Positions 1 through 6,729 of a stretch of 9,210 bases of DNA are shown one piece after another; the first letter of the stretch is position 1; the number at the start of each line of letters is the position of its first letter. Location of the stretch: the NCBI GenBank assembly GCA_900498245.1, contig LS998015.1, forward strand, positions 2,979,880-2,989,089, written 5' to 3'. The DNA comes from Candidatus Zixiibacteriota bacterium (GTDB taxonomy: Bacteria > Zixibacteria > MSB-5A5 > GN15 > PGXB01). Position numbers and translations under genes: made by a program. The notes under the pieces are model-generated. The model worked only from the letters and a program-made list of their open reading frames with translations. It was not told where the DNA came from and made no database searches.

Positions 1-4
1 GAAA

Positions 5-54
5 CACCCCCAAACTCCGAAGAGCCGCACCGCCCATACCGAAGTTTGGGGGTG
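5..54. repeat. Inverted repeat with 12-bp perfect arms
   Basis: Arms CACCCCCAAACT (5-16) and AGTTTGGGGGTG (43-54) are perfect reverse complements around a 26-bp GC-rich centre. The arms lie in no gene. This looks like one unit of a dispersed intergenic repeat. It may continue beyond the left edge of the window. Confidence 0.75.
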
Positions 55-61
55 GCACCCA

Positions 62-83
62 GGGCGGACACATAGGTCCGCCC
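62..83. repeat. 8-bp GC-rich inverted repeat
   Basis: GGGCGGAC (62-69) and GTCCGCCC (76-83) pair perfectly around the 6-nt loop ACATAG. It begins 7 bp after the preceding repeat ends. Palindromes of this kind are common as dispersed intergenic elements in uncultured bacterial genomes; its copy number here cannot be judged from one window. Confidence 0.7.
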
Positions 84-107
84 CTACAAATTGGGATGTC
101 GAAACCA

Positions 108-186
108 TGTCGTTCCGGCAGGAGCCGGATCTCAGGGGATTTTGACCTACAGAATTATTTGGATTCCGGCCTTCGACGGAATGACA
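108..186. repeat. Imperfect inverted repeat with 27-bp arms
   Basis: Positions 108-134 and the reverse complement of 160-186 match at 18 of 27 positions without gaps. They share TGTC, TTCCG and the GCCGGA core, which lies in the inner half of each arm. The 25 bp between the arms is A+T-richer. The TTCCGGC...CGGAATGACA style resembles widespread palindromic intergenic repeats. No open reading frame fits inside, so it would be a non-coding, miniature-element-like sequence. Confidence 0.55.
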
Positions 187-236
187 ATATGAACGTTCGG
201 GCCCGTCAAGGGCCGGACCGCGCACGGGTTGGGGTT

Positions 237-261
237 CCCGTCAGAAGAGACTCCTGACGGG
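237..261. repeat. 8-bp inverted repeat
   Basis: CCCGTCAG (237-244) and CTGACGGG (254-261) are perfect complements around a 9-nt loop. No T-run follows on either strand, so it is not a standard intrinsic terminator. It could still act as a transcript end or stabilising hairpin downstream of the exporter gene. Confidence 0.65.
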
Positions 262-275
262 GCACTTAATATCAT

Positions 276-297
276 GGACAAACAAGAATGTTTGTCC
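276..297. repeat. 8-bp inverted repeat
   Basis: GGACAAAC (276-283) and GTTTGTCC (290-297) are perfect complements around the loop AAGAAT. It is the repeat nearest the 3' end of the exporter gene, about 80 bp past its stop codon. It lacks a clean T-tract, so a terminator role is only possible. Confidence 0.65.
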
Positions 298-377
298 TAC
301 TTGGGAGAGTTTTCCAAAAAATGGAATATGCAGGTCGAAAATTAATTTAAAATTAGGAAATGAAAAATATCATCAAA

Positions 378-1019
378 TCAGACTGTGCCGGAGAGGCCGT
401 CATGAATAAAGACGCCGCCGAGATAAAGAAGGAACAAGGCGCAGACGCCGATGAGGACCTTGTAACCAGTTCCGACCAGAAGTTTCCGGCCTTTCCAGAT
501 GAGAAAACTGACGAAAGAATACCAAACCAGATCGGACAGGATATGACCGAAATAGAAAACGGTCGGTCCGGCGGCGCCGTGCTTGAGCGATTTAATCAGG
601 AACGCCGATCCGGTGGTGGCCCACCAGACAAACCAGTACGGGTTGGAAAGCGAAGTGATGATACCGTCGAGCACCAGCCGCCCGGAATTTTTGCCTTTCG
701 ATGTCCCGGCGCTCGCTTTGATACGGGATTTGTACAGATCATACAACATCCCGATTCCCATAAATATGAGCATCGCTCCCCCAACAACCGCAATAACATT
801 GGAGATGACTTTATTTTCGGCCACCAGCGCCGCCAATCCGATTGACAGCAGGACCACCACGGCCACCTCGGCGATAGCGTGCCCGCCGGTAAGAATCGGC
901 CCGGTGCGGAAACCTTTGGCGGGGGTTTCGGCGATATCGACCGCCAGAAGCGGTCCCGGCATCATGGCGCCGGAGAAGCCGACAATGAACGAGGTAAAGA
1001 AGAGCGAAAGCAGTTCCAT
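378..1019 (-). CDS. LysE/RhtB-family amino-acid exporter
   Basis: A 213-residue inner-membrane protein of the usual length for the LysE/RhtB translocator superfamily, whose members export amino acids or related small solutes by proton-coupled transport. Six hydrophobic segments can be seen, roughly at residues 5-28, 43-67, 72-95, 117-143, 150-175 and 185-207. Two family hallmarks are present: the first-helix motif GAMMPGP (17-23) followed by a conserved loop rich in small residues, and SNPYWFVWW (125-133) at the start of the fourth segment. The substrate cannot be told from sequence. The ATG at 1019 is the only good start; no Shine-Dalgarno sequence precedes it. It lies 53 bp downstream of the M1 peptidase gene and may share its transcript or use its own promoter. 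A role in releasing amino acids made by peptide breakdown is inference from context only. Confidence 0.88.
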   Translation of the reverse strand: MELLSLFFTSFIVGFSGAMMPGPLLAVDIAETPAKGFRTGPILTGGHAIAEVAVVVLLSIGLAALVAENKVISNVIAVVGGAMLIFMGIGMLYDLYKSRIKASAGTSKGKNSGRLVLDGIITSLSNPYWFVWWATTGSAFLIKSLKHGAAGPTVFYFGHILSDLVWYSFVSFLIWKGRKLLVGTGYKVLIGVCALFLLYLGGVFIHDGLSGTV

Positions 1020-1025
1020 ACAGCA

Positions 1026-1054
1026 ATTTTACGAAGATTCCGCGCGAATTGAAA
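1026..1054 (-). promoter_or_regulatory. Possible leaderless promoter of the exporter gene
   Basis: On the minus strand, TTTCAA (1049-1054) and TAAAAT (1026-1031) are separated by exactly 17 bp. Exactly six bases follow the -10 box before the ATG at 1019, so transcription would begin at or next to the A of the start codon. The missing Shine-Dalgarno sequence agrees with a leaderless mRNA. The -35 matches the consensus at only three of six positions, so this is tentative. Confidence 0.35.
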
Positions 1055-1072
1055 GAGGATTAATTTGGGCGA

Positions 1073-3301
1073 CTACTTTTCGAGGATATCATAATCGGGA
1101 TTAAATTCGACATTTTTGACGGTCAGCCGATTGCCGGGATGAAATTTAAAGTGATTGTTCCCCAATTTCAGAGAGTAGATGACGGTCAGAGAAGAGTTGT
1201 CGGACAATTTGAAGCGAACCGGATAGGGAGTCTCGAAATCGCTGTCGATATCGGTAACGTAAAGATCCAGCGTGACGCTTCCATTCTCTTTTTTCTGATA
1301 CTTCTTTTCTATTCGGGGGATTTTCCAGCCATAGAGCCAGTGCTTAAAGAATCGGTCGGTCCGCGCTCCAAGATAAGGGCGGACGGTTTCAATAAAGTCT
1401 TCGCCTGTCGCCAACTTATGACCGTAGCGATTGGCGAAGTCCGACAGGAGGCGCATGAAATTTCCTGGATCGGTATCTGTGGAATCGAGTTGGTAGCGGA
1501 GCATATGGAGCATATAGGCAGCTTTGTAATAAATGATGATATTGTAATCGGCCGGCGAGAGTTCCGAGCGGAGACGGCTACCCAGGGCAATCGCACCGGC
1601 CCGGTAGCCGTCGGAAAGACCGAGAGCGGTGGCACCTTTGGTCGTAATCGCCTTTTTCCAGGCCCCGAGGAGTTCATGGAACTGCTTTTCTTCTTTCTTG
1701 ACGGTTTGGATATAGAGCGTCGCCGAGTATTCCGCCAGCCCTTCCGACAGCCAGACGTCATGATAGGTCTTCGGCACCACCAGGTGTCCCCACCATTGAT
1801 GGGCCGTCTCATGGGCGCGGAAGAGGTCATCGACACCGTGAACCGATTTGTCGTAGGTCACCCCCGCCAGATGCACCATCCCGGGGGAACTCTGACCGTA
1901 ATCAACCGAGATGTCGTCGACTTCAAGGGTCTTGAAGGGGTAGGGGGCGATATTTTCGGAATAAAACCTAAAGGCCCCGAGGATATCATCGGCCACTTTC
2001 TTGATATTCCCCCGGTTCAGCAGTTTTCCGCCGTGGGCGCGGGAAAGCGAATAAATGGTTATCGGAATCGAGTCCGCCACGAAAGCCAGAGTATCAAAGA
2101 GACCGTAATTGAAACTAGCATAAGTGACGGGGAAGGCCGTAGTGAATTCCAGCAATTGCCGGCCGTCGAGAAGTGAATCTATCTGTTTCTCGCCGACCGA
2201 AATGAAATCGTACCCCTTATCGATGGTGTACTTAATATCGAAATTGGCCGGATGGCGGTAATCGCAATGCGGGTACCACTGGATGAGATTTTCCTGCACG
2301 ACACCGCGGTTGATCAGGTGATAGAACAGATTGGCGCGATAAGCGACCGCGACCGTAATAGTATCTCCGGCCCGATTATTATCGGGGATCGATATTGTCA
2401 AAAGCGAATGGTCCTTCTGCTTATAGTAAGAAATCTTTTCGCCGCCGGACAGGGCCGAATCGACATCATACTGCGCCGGGAAGCCAAATTGCAGAAGTTT
2501 CAGACCATTTTGTTCGAGTCCCAGTTGCATCTTACAGAACAGACTCGATTTCCCGGTCGTGGAAATGTCGAGAGAGATATCATAATGAAATAAATCATAC
2601 TCGTGGCGGAACGGAACGGCTGCTTCACTGTCGGTACAGGAGGAGACCAGTTGCGGGGCGGAAAAGCGCGGCGAATAAAGATAGAGAGAAATCTGCTCCC
2701 GATCATAGGGGTTGTACGAATAAATGGTGTGAGCGGAGCCCTGTGCGATATCGATCCAGAGAAAATTCTGACGATTTTCGATGGCGGCTTTGTAGATATC
2801 CAGAGTGAGATTGTATTTGAGAGTTTGCTCCGGTATTTTGATTATCCGGCTGTACTTATTTCTGATATCAAAGGGCGGCTCGTTTTTGACGGCCCTCGCA
2901 ATAAATGCGGCAGGAAATTTGGAGCCGGACGGAAAGGCGAAATATATCTCGTCGAATGGCACGATGGCGGAATCGCTACCGTAAAATCTCTGCACCTGCT
3001 GTGTTTCCATATCATCGGGAGGACGATAGACAAAGGAGCCATCGCCGTCGAAAAAGGCGGCGCAATTAGAAACCGAATCAATCCGGCTGAGCCAGAGAGT
3101 GCCCCTATTCAAATGGACGGTGGCGTAAGCAAGAGAGATGGTATCATCGGTTATATCAATTCTGTAGATCAATTCCGGCGGATGGCTGTTAAGGGAGTCA
3201 GTAATTTCGCTCAAATCGCCGGCATTGACGACGGGAAATAATAATAGTGCCGGAAATATTAAGGATAAAAAGCGGATCATCACTTGAGAAAATCGATTCA
3301 T
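1073..3301 (-). CDS. Secreted M1-family zinc metallopeptidase
   Basis: A 742-residue gluzincin of the M1 (aminopeptidase N-like) family, probably periplasmic or outer-surface. Residues 1-27 form a signal peptide with a hydrophobic core and a likely cut after VNA. About 200 residues follow that I cannot assign, then the M1 N-terminal beta domain from about 233. The zinc site is HETAH (497-501) with the third ligand E520 after exactly 18 residues, in WLSEGLAEY. Y591 in the YYKAAYML segment fits the transition-state tyrosine. The GXMEN motif that binds the free N-terminus in true aminopeptidases is replaced by PGMVH (473-477), so exopeptidase activity is uncertain. ATG 3301 was chosen because it gives a clean signal peptide; ATG 3280 (7 residues shorter) and ATG 3348 (overlapping the crt stop) are alternatives. 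No start has a good Shine-Dalgarno site. The reading frame remains open to 3490, but that part overlaps crt. Confidence 0.87.
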   Translation of the reverse strand: MNRFSQVMIRFLSLIFPALLLFPVVNAGDLSEITDSLNSHPPELIYRIDITDDTISLAYATVHLNRGTLWLSRIDSVSNCAAFFDGDGSFVYRPPDDMETQQVQRFYGSDSAIVPFDEIYFAFPSGSKFPAAFIARAVKNEPPFDIRNKYSRIIKIPEQTLKYNLTLDIYKAAIENRQNFLWIDIAQGSAHTIYSYNPYDREQISLYLYSPRFSAPQLVSSCTDSEAAVPFRHEYDLFHYDISLDISTTGKSSLFCKMQLGLEQNGLKLLQFGFPAQYDVDSALSGGEKISYYKQKDHSLLTISIPDNNRAGDTITVAVAYRANLFYHLINRGVVQENLIQWYPHCDYRHPANFDIKYTIDKGYDFISVGEKQIDSLLDGRQLLEFTTAFPVTYASFNYGLFDTLAFVADSIPITIYSLSRAHGGKLLNRGNIKKVADDILGAFRFYSENIAPYPFKTLEVDDISVDYGQSSPGMVHLAGVTYDKSVHGVDDLFRAHETAHQWWGHLVVPKTYHDVWLSEGLAEYSATLYIQTVKKEEKQFHELLGAWKKAITTKGATALGLSDGYRAGAIALGSRLRSELSPADYNIIIYYKAAYMLHMLRYQLDSTDTDPGNFMRLLSDFANRYGHKLATGEDFIETVRPYLGARTDRFFKHWLYGWKIPRIEKKYQKKENGSVTLDLYVTDIDSDFETPYPVRFKLSDNSSLTVIYSLKLGNNHFKFHPGNRLTVKNVEFNPDYDILEK

Positions 3302-3335
3302 AAAAAAAGGGCGGCGCGCCGTCCGGCGGCCGCCC
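3302..3335 (-). terminator. Intrinsic terminator after crt
   Basis: Read on the minus strand, GGGCGGC (3335-3329) and GCCGCCC (3315-3309) form a 7-bp GC stem. It is extended by four more pairs (3328-3325 with 3320-3317) around a 4-nt loop, with one bulged base, and is followed by seven Ts (3308-3302). It begins 7 bp past the crt stop codon. The T-tract ends directly against the ATG of the M1 peptidase gene, so it should limit read-through into that gene. Confidence 0.85.
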
Positions 3336-3342
3336 AGAGAGT

Positions 3343-4122
3343 TCATGCTCCCTTGAATTCGGCCTTGCGCTTTTCGAGGAAGGCTTTCATACCTTCCATG
3401 GCGTCTTCGGTGCCGTAGATGTTGCCGAAACTGGTTTTTTCCAGATCGCAGCCGACCTGCATGCTGGTATCGAGACCGCGGTTGATGCACTCTTTTGCCG
3501 TCGCCACGGCGATGGGCGAGCGGGAGAGAATGGTTTTGGCCATGGCGATTGCTTTGTCCATCAATTCCTCGGCGGGATAGACTTCATCGGCCAACCCGAT
3601 GCGATGCGCCTCGTGGGCGTCGATCATGTCGCCGGTGAAAATCAACTGCTTGGCTTTGCCGCGTCCGACCAGTCGGGCCAGACGCTGAGTGCCGCCGTAG
3701 CCGGGAATCAGGCCGAGGTTCACTTCGGGCTGGCCGAATTTGGCCTTATCCGAGGCGAGACGGATATCGCAGGCCATCGCCAGTTCGCACCCGCCGCCGA
3801 GGGCAAAACCGTTGACCGCGGCGATGACCGGCTTGGGATAATTCTCGATCGTCTGCATCAGGTAGAGACCGAGCATCGATTTTTTGACGGCTTTTTTGAC
3901 ATCGCAGGCCGCCAGTTCGGCGATATCGGCTCCGGCCACGAAGGCCTTGCCGATACCGGTGACGATCACGCAGCCGAAAGAATTATCCATCCAGGAATGA
4001 CGGAAAAAGTCCTGGAGTTCGGTTACGGTTTCGTCGTTCAGGGCATTGAGGGCCTTCTCGCGATTGATGGTGACAATCGCCAGACGATCCTCTTTTTTGA
4101 CCATTATATTTTTGTATTCCAT
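3343..4122 (-). CDS. crt: Short-chain enoyl-CoA hydratase (crotonase)
   Basis: A 259-residue cytoplasmic crotonase that hydrates trans-2-enoyl-CoA such as crotonyl-CoA to (S)-3-hydroxyacyl-CoA. The length is normal for a single-domain member. Both catalytic glutamates are present, E113 in GGGCELAMACDI and E133 in FGQPEVNLGLIPG, with the standard 20-residue spacing. The oxyanion-hole regions AGADI (63-67) and GFALGGG (105-111) are intact. The whole chain reads close to clostridial Crt, including NREKALNALN near the start and an EKRKAEFK-type C-terminus. The ATG at 4122 has a strong Shine-Dalgarno GGGAGA five bases upstream. It follows hbd by 18 bp in one operon and is closed by the terminator at 3302-3335. 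Thiolase, acyl-CoA dehydrogenase and electron-transfer genes are not in the window, so the direction (butyrate-type synthesis or beta-oxidation) is open. Confidence 0.93.
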   Translation of the reverse strand: MEYKNIMVKKEDRLAIVTINREKALNALNDETVTELQDFFRHSWMDNSFGCVIVTGIGKAFVAGADIAELAACDVKKAVKKSMLGLYLMQTIENYPKPVIAAVNGFALGGGCELAMACDIRLASDKAKFGQPEVNLGLIPGYGGTQRLARLVGRGKAKQLIFTGDMIDAHEAHRIGLADEVYPAEELMDKAIAMAKTILSRSPIAVATAKECINRGLDTSMQVGCDLEKTSFGNIYGTEDAMEGMKAFLEKRKAEFKGA

Positions 4123-4140
4123 ATCAATCTCCCACTATCA

Positions 4141-4992
4141 TCATTTATTGTAATCGTAAAATCCGCGGCCGCTTTTTTTGCCGAGATACCCGGCATTGAC
4201 CATCCGGCGCAGAAGCGGCGGCGCGGCATAATGGCTATCCTTGAATTCATCGAAAAAGATGTCGGCTATATAGAGAGTCGTATCGAGACCGATGAAATCA
4301 GTGAGGGTGAGCGGTCCCATGGGGTGGCCGCATCCCTGCATCATGGCGCTGTCGATATCCTCGCGGGTGGCCAGCCCGTTTTCATACTGGCGGATGGCAT
4401 CGAGTAGATATGGAATCAAGAGGACATTGACAATAAAGCCCGGCGAGTCTTTGGCCTTCACCGGCGTTTTCCCAACCGCCTGCGCGAAAGAGAAGGCGGC
4501 TTCGAAAGTGGCCTCGGAGGTATCCAACTGTTTGACCACCTCGACCAGTTTCATCACCGGCACCGGGTTGAAGAAATGGAGTCCCAGGAACTTGTCGCGC
4601 CGTTTGGTGACCGCGGCCAGATCTCCGACAGGAAGAGAGGAAGTATTGGAGGCGAAGATTGTCTCCGGGCGGCAGATTTTGTCGAGTTCGGCGAAGATTT
4701 CTTTTTTGACCGCCATATTCTCGGTGACCGCCTCGATGACCAGATCGCAATCCTTGAAATCGGCCAGTTCGGTGGTGGTTTTGATGTTGCCGAGGATTTT
4801 CTCCTTGCCGGCGGCGTCGAGTTTTCCCTTTTCGATCGCCTTATCGAGTTGTTTGGTGATATTGCGAATGCCTTTGGCGATAAACTCATCGGTGGCGTCG
4901 TTGGCAATAACACTAAATCCGGCCTGGGCCGCGACCTGCGTGATACCGCCGCCCATCTGGCCGAGTCCGACTACTCCGACCTTTTTAATCAT
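4141..4992 (-). CDS. hbd: 3-hydroxybutyryl-CoA dehydrogenase
   Basis: A 283-residue cytoplasmic enzyme that interconverts acetoacetyl-CoA and (S)-3-hydroxybutyryl-CoA using a nicotinamide cofactor. The N-terminal Rossmann fold has GLGQMG (9-14), and D32 at the end of the second strand favours NAD over NADP. The catalytic set of the family is complete and correctly spaced: S118 in SNTSS, H139 in LHFFNPVPVMKLVEV, E151 and N189. The C-terminal dimerisation domain carries HPMGPL (223-228) and ends in SGRGFYDYNK, as in clostridial Hbd. The ATG at 4992 has the Shine-Dalgarno GGGGAGA five bases upstream, and a near-consensus promoter lies at 5047-5075. It is the first gene of a two-gene unit with crt, whose product makes its substrate. 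I see no fusion or truncation. Confidence 0.94.
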   Translation of the reverse strand: MIKKVGVVGLGQMGGGITQVAAQAGFSVIANDATDEFIAKGIRNITKQLDKAIEKGKLDAAGKEKILGNIKTTTELADFKDCDLVIEAVTENMAVKKEIFAELDKICRPETIFASNTSSLPVGDLAAVTKRRDKFLGLHFFNPVPVMKLVEVVKQLDTSEATFEAAFSFAQAVGKTPVKAKDSPGFIVNVLLIPYLLDAIRQYENGLATREDIDSAMMQGCGHPMGPLTLTDFIGLDTTLYIADIFFDEFKDSHYAAPPLLRRMVNAGYLGKKSGRGFYDYNK

Positions 4993-5046
4993 AATAATCT
5001 CCCCGTATTAGACAATTCTGGTGTTTGCTTTTGTGCTTAGGTAGGC

Positions 5047-5075
5047 AATATAAGAGAAGATTTCCTGCCGGTCAA
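5047..5075 (-). promoter_or_regulatory. Sigma-70-type promoter of hbd-crt
   Basis: On the minus strand TTGACC (5070-5075) and TATATT (5047-5052) are separated by exactly 17 bp. Each matches the consensus at five of six positions. Transcription would begin near 5040, giving a leader of about 48 nt that includes the Shine-Dalgarno site. The promoter sits downstream of the M16 operon terminator, so hbd-crt is probably an independent transcript. Confidence 0.75.
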
Positions 5076-5157
5076 TAGGGGACAAATTGGTCGATATCGT
5101 CTCGGCAAAACAAAGTGTCAAAGTCGCAAAAGTTTCGATTTAAGCGGGATATAAATG

Positions 5158-5187
5158 AAAGAGCCCCTCGGGAATAAGGGGCTCTTT
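5158..5187 (-). terminator. Terminator of the M16 operon
   Basis: AAAGAGCCCC (5158-5167) and GGGGCTCTTT (5178-5187) are perfect 10-bp complements around a 10-nt loop, 20 bp past the stop codon of the second M16 gene. On the minus strand the stem ends in TTT and runs into a T/A-rich tail (CATTTATA), a usable but not ideal U-tract. The structure is symmetrical and could also stop plus-strand transcription. Confidence 0.75.
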
Positions 5188-5207
5188 GTTAATCTATTAT
5201 CGTGTGG

Positions 5208-6704
5208 TTATGGTTTGACTTCCAGAGTCATCGGGTCGGGCAACGGCAGGATAGTAATATTGCCGAAATCGGCGATATTTTCAGGGTGTTTGTCCGAGCC
5301 TTTTTTGATCTCGTCAGCATTTCCGATAATCAGAAAAACCAACTTATCCGGGTGGAGGTATTTCTGGGCCGCCGCCAGGACATCATCGGGCGTCACCGCC
5401 TGTATGTTTTTGGTGTAGTTCTGCCAGTAGTCATCGGGACGGCCAGTGTATTGATCGTCGGCAAAAGTACTCACGATACTGGTTTTACTGCTGAAGGGAT
5501 TAACCAGGTTGCCGATGAATCCGGATTTGGAGTCATTTACCACGGTGGTATCGCATTTCTCGGTGCGAATCCGCTTAATTTCATCCACGATCAGCCGGGT
5601 GCCGAAAGCGGCGGTGGCATGCTTGGTCTGGAACCAGGCGCGGAAGGTGCCGGGATAGAGGACGGGGCGGTCGAAGGCGCTGCCGGCGTTATAGGCCAGG
5701 CCCTCATCGGAGCGAACCCGGCTTACGATACGGGAGGTAAAGCCGCCGCCACCGAGAATGTCATTGGCGACCATAAGGGCGTACTGCTCGGGAATGTCCC
5801 GTTTGACGCCGATATGGCCCAACCGGATACGGGACTGATTGACATCAGCCTTCTCGACAATATAGACACCTGGCTTCGGATCGGGAATCTGATCCGGGAC
5901 CGGCGGTAATTGCAGTTCGTGACTGGGCCATCCGGAAAATAAGGCGCTGAGTTTGGAAATAATATCGGCGGTTTTAAAATCGCCCGAGACGGCCAGGATG
6001 AAATTTTTGGGAAAGAAATATTTCTTTTGGAAGGCCAGCATGTCGTCCCGGGTGATGGAGTTGATCGATTTTTCGGTACGGCGAAGGGGCGTGGTGCAGG
6101 GATGATTACCGTACATCAGGAACTGCCATTCGCGCCGTTCGATATCCTCGGTTGAAGCGTTACGCTGACTCAATTCGGAGAGGACATCGGTGCGGTATCG
6201 GCTCAGAGCGGCGGTATCGAAGACGGGATCTTTCAGGATTTTTTTGAATAATCCCATTCCTTCATCGATATCCTTGGAAAGGCAGAAGAGACTGGCGGTC
6301 CCACGGGTATCATCGATCCGGACCGAAATATCACCGGCCAGATAAGCAAGCCGTTCGTCGATCTGTTTGGCGGTCATGCCGGTGACACCGCCGTTACGCA
6401 TCAGGTAGCCGGTCATATCGGCCAGCCCGGCCTTTTCGACCGGTTCATAAATGGAACCGGTCCGCACCATCACGGTCAGGTTGAAGGCCGGAGTTTCGTG
6501 GTTCTCGATGATATAAGCGGTCGCCCCGCACTGCAAAGTGTGGCGGTACTCGGCCGCTTTCGGCGGCTGATAGTTCAAATCTTTGAATTTCAACTGGTCG
6601 GGGTGAGCGACGATGTCGTCGGACTGGGCCGGCAGAAAGAAGGCCGTCATCGCAATCATCAGAAGCGCCCAGTATCCCCATTTCCGCAAAGATATATATT
6701 TCAT
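5208..6704 (-). CDS. M16B peptidase-like non-catalytic partner subunit
   Basis: A 498-residue M16B (PqqL/processing-peptidase-like) protein with a signal peptide at about residues 1-26 (hydrophobic core WALLMIAMTAFFL, LPAQ at the likely cut). Two M16 half-domains follow, at about 50-235 and 265-460. At the place of the zinc motif, GLAxxxEH-type sequence is replaced by GLADMTGYLMRNGG (93-106): H to D96, E to G99 and H to Y100, so it cannot bind zinc in the usual way. In the second half-domain the Arg/Tyr pair of M16B enzymes is intact (R331 and Y338 in RSDEGLAY). This is the pattern of the supporting subunit in heterodimeric M16B proteases. The ATG at 6704 has an AGGAG site eight bases upstream. 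The gene begins 25 bp after the catalytic-type gene ends, and the operon terminator follows it. Confidence 0.9.
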   Translation of the reverse strand: MKYISLRKWGYWALLMIAMTAFFLPAQSDDIVAHPDQLKFKDLNYQPPKAAEYRHTLQCGATAYIIENHETPAFNLTVMVRTGSIYEPVEKAGLADMTGYLMRNGGVTGMTAKQIDERLAYLAGDISVRIDDTRGTASLFCLSKDIDEGMGLFKKILKDPVFDTAALSRYRTDVLSELSQRNASTEDIERREWQFLMYGNHPCTTPLRRTEKSINSITRDDMLAFQKKYFFPKNFILAVSGDFKTADIISKLSALFSGWPSHELQLPPVPDQIPDPKPGVYIVEKADVNQSRIRLGHIGVKRDIPEQYALMVANDILGGGGFTSRIVSRVRSDEGLAYNAGSAFDRPVLYPGTFRAWFQTKHATAAFGTRLIVDEIKRIRTEKCDTTVVNDSKSGFIGNLVNPFSSKTSIVSTFADDQYTGRPDDYWQNYTKNIQAVTPDDVLAAAQKYLHPDKLVFLIIGNADEIKKGSDKHPENIADFGNITILPLPDPMTLEVKP

Positions 6705-6729
6705 TTTATATTCTCCTCTGGTCCGGGCT

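Larger units (their letters stand above)
1..377. other. Intergenic region with packed inverted repeats, no gene
   Basis: No credible coding sequence is visible here; the plus-strand reading frame that begins near 360 is antisense to the exporter gene. From about 5 to 297 the stretch is filled by at least five different inverted repeats, listed separately, with a weaker 5-bp GC hairpin at 200-214. From about 305 to 377 it is A+T-rich and holds no clear hairpin plus T-tract, so no textbook terminator for the exporter gene could be found. The repeats nearest the gene (237-297) could still end its transcript. The region could be a landing zone for dispersed intergenic repeat elements. Confidence 0.7.

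Noticed and set aside
1-300. CRISPR array or integron attC array
   Set aside because: The palindromes differ from one another, spacing is irregular, and no repeat unit recurs, so neither a CRISPR array nor an attC series is supported.
1139-2176. 345-residue plus-strand reading frame
   Set aside because: It lies wholly antisense to the M1 peptidase zinc-site region, whose motifs are clear; it has no recognisable fold or ribosome binding site and is a shadow frame.
3302-3490. N-terminal extension of the M1 peptidase frame to an 805-residue protein
   Set aside because: The extra 63 residues are Arg-rich, overlap crt and its terminator, and would bury the signal peptide inside the protein.
4141-4992. 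hbd and crt as a fused multifunctional FadB/FadJ-type protein broken by a frameshift
   Set aside because: Each has its own start, stop and Shine-Dalgarno site, normal single-domain length, and the order is dehydrogenase before hydratase, unlike FadB.
3604-5040. Long plus-strand frames over crt and hbd
   Set aside because: They are antisense to two well-recognised enzymes with complete catalytic residues and carry no motifs of their own.
5093-5121. Second promoter for hbd with TTGACA at 5116-5121
   Set aside because: The -35 is perfect, but the hexamer 17 bp downstream is GATATC, a poor -10; the promoter at 5047-5075 is much better.
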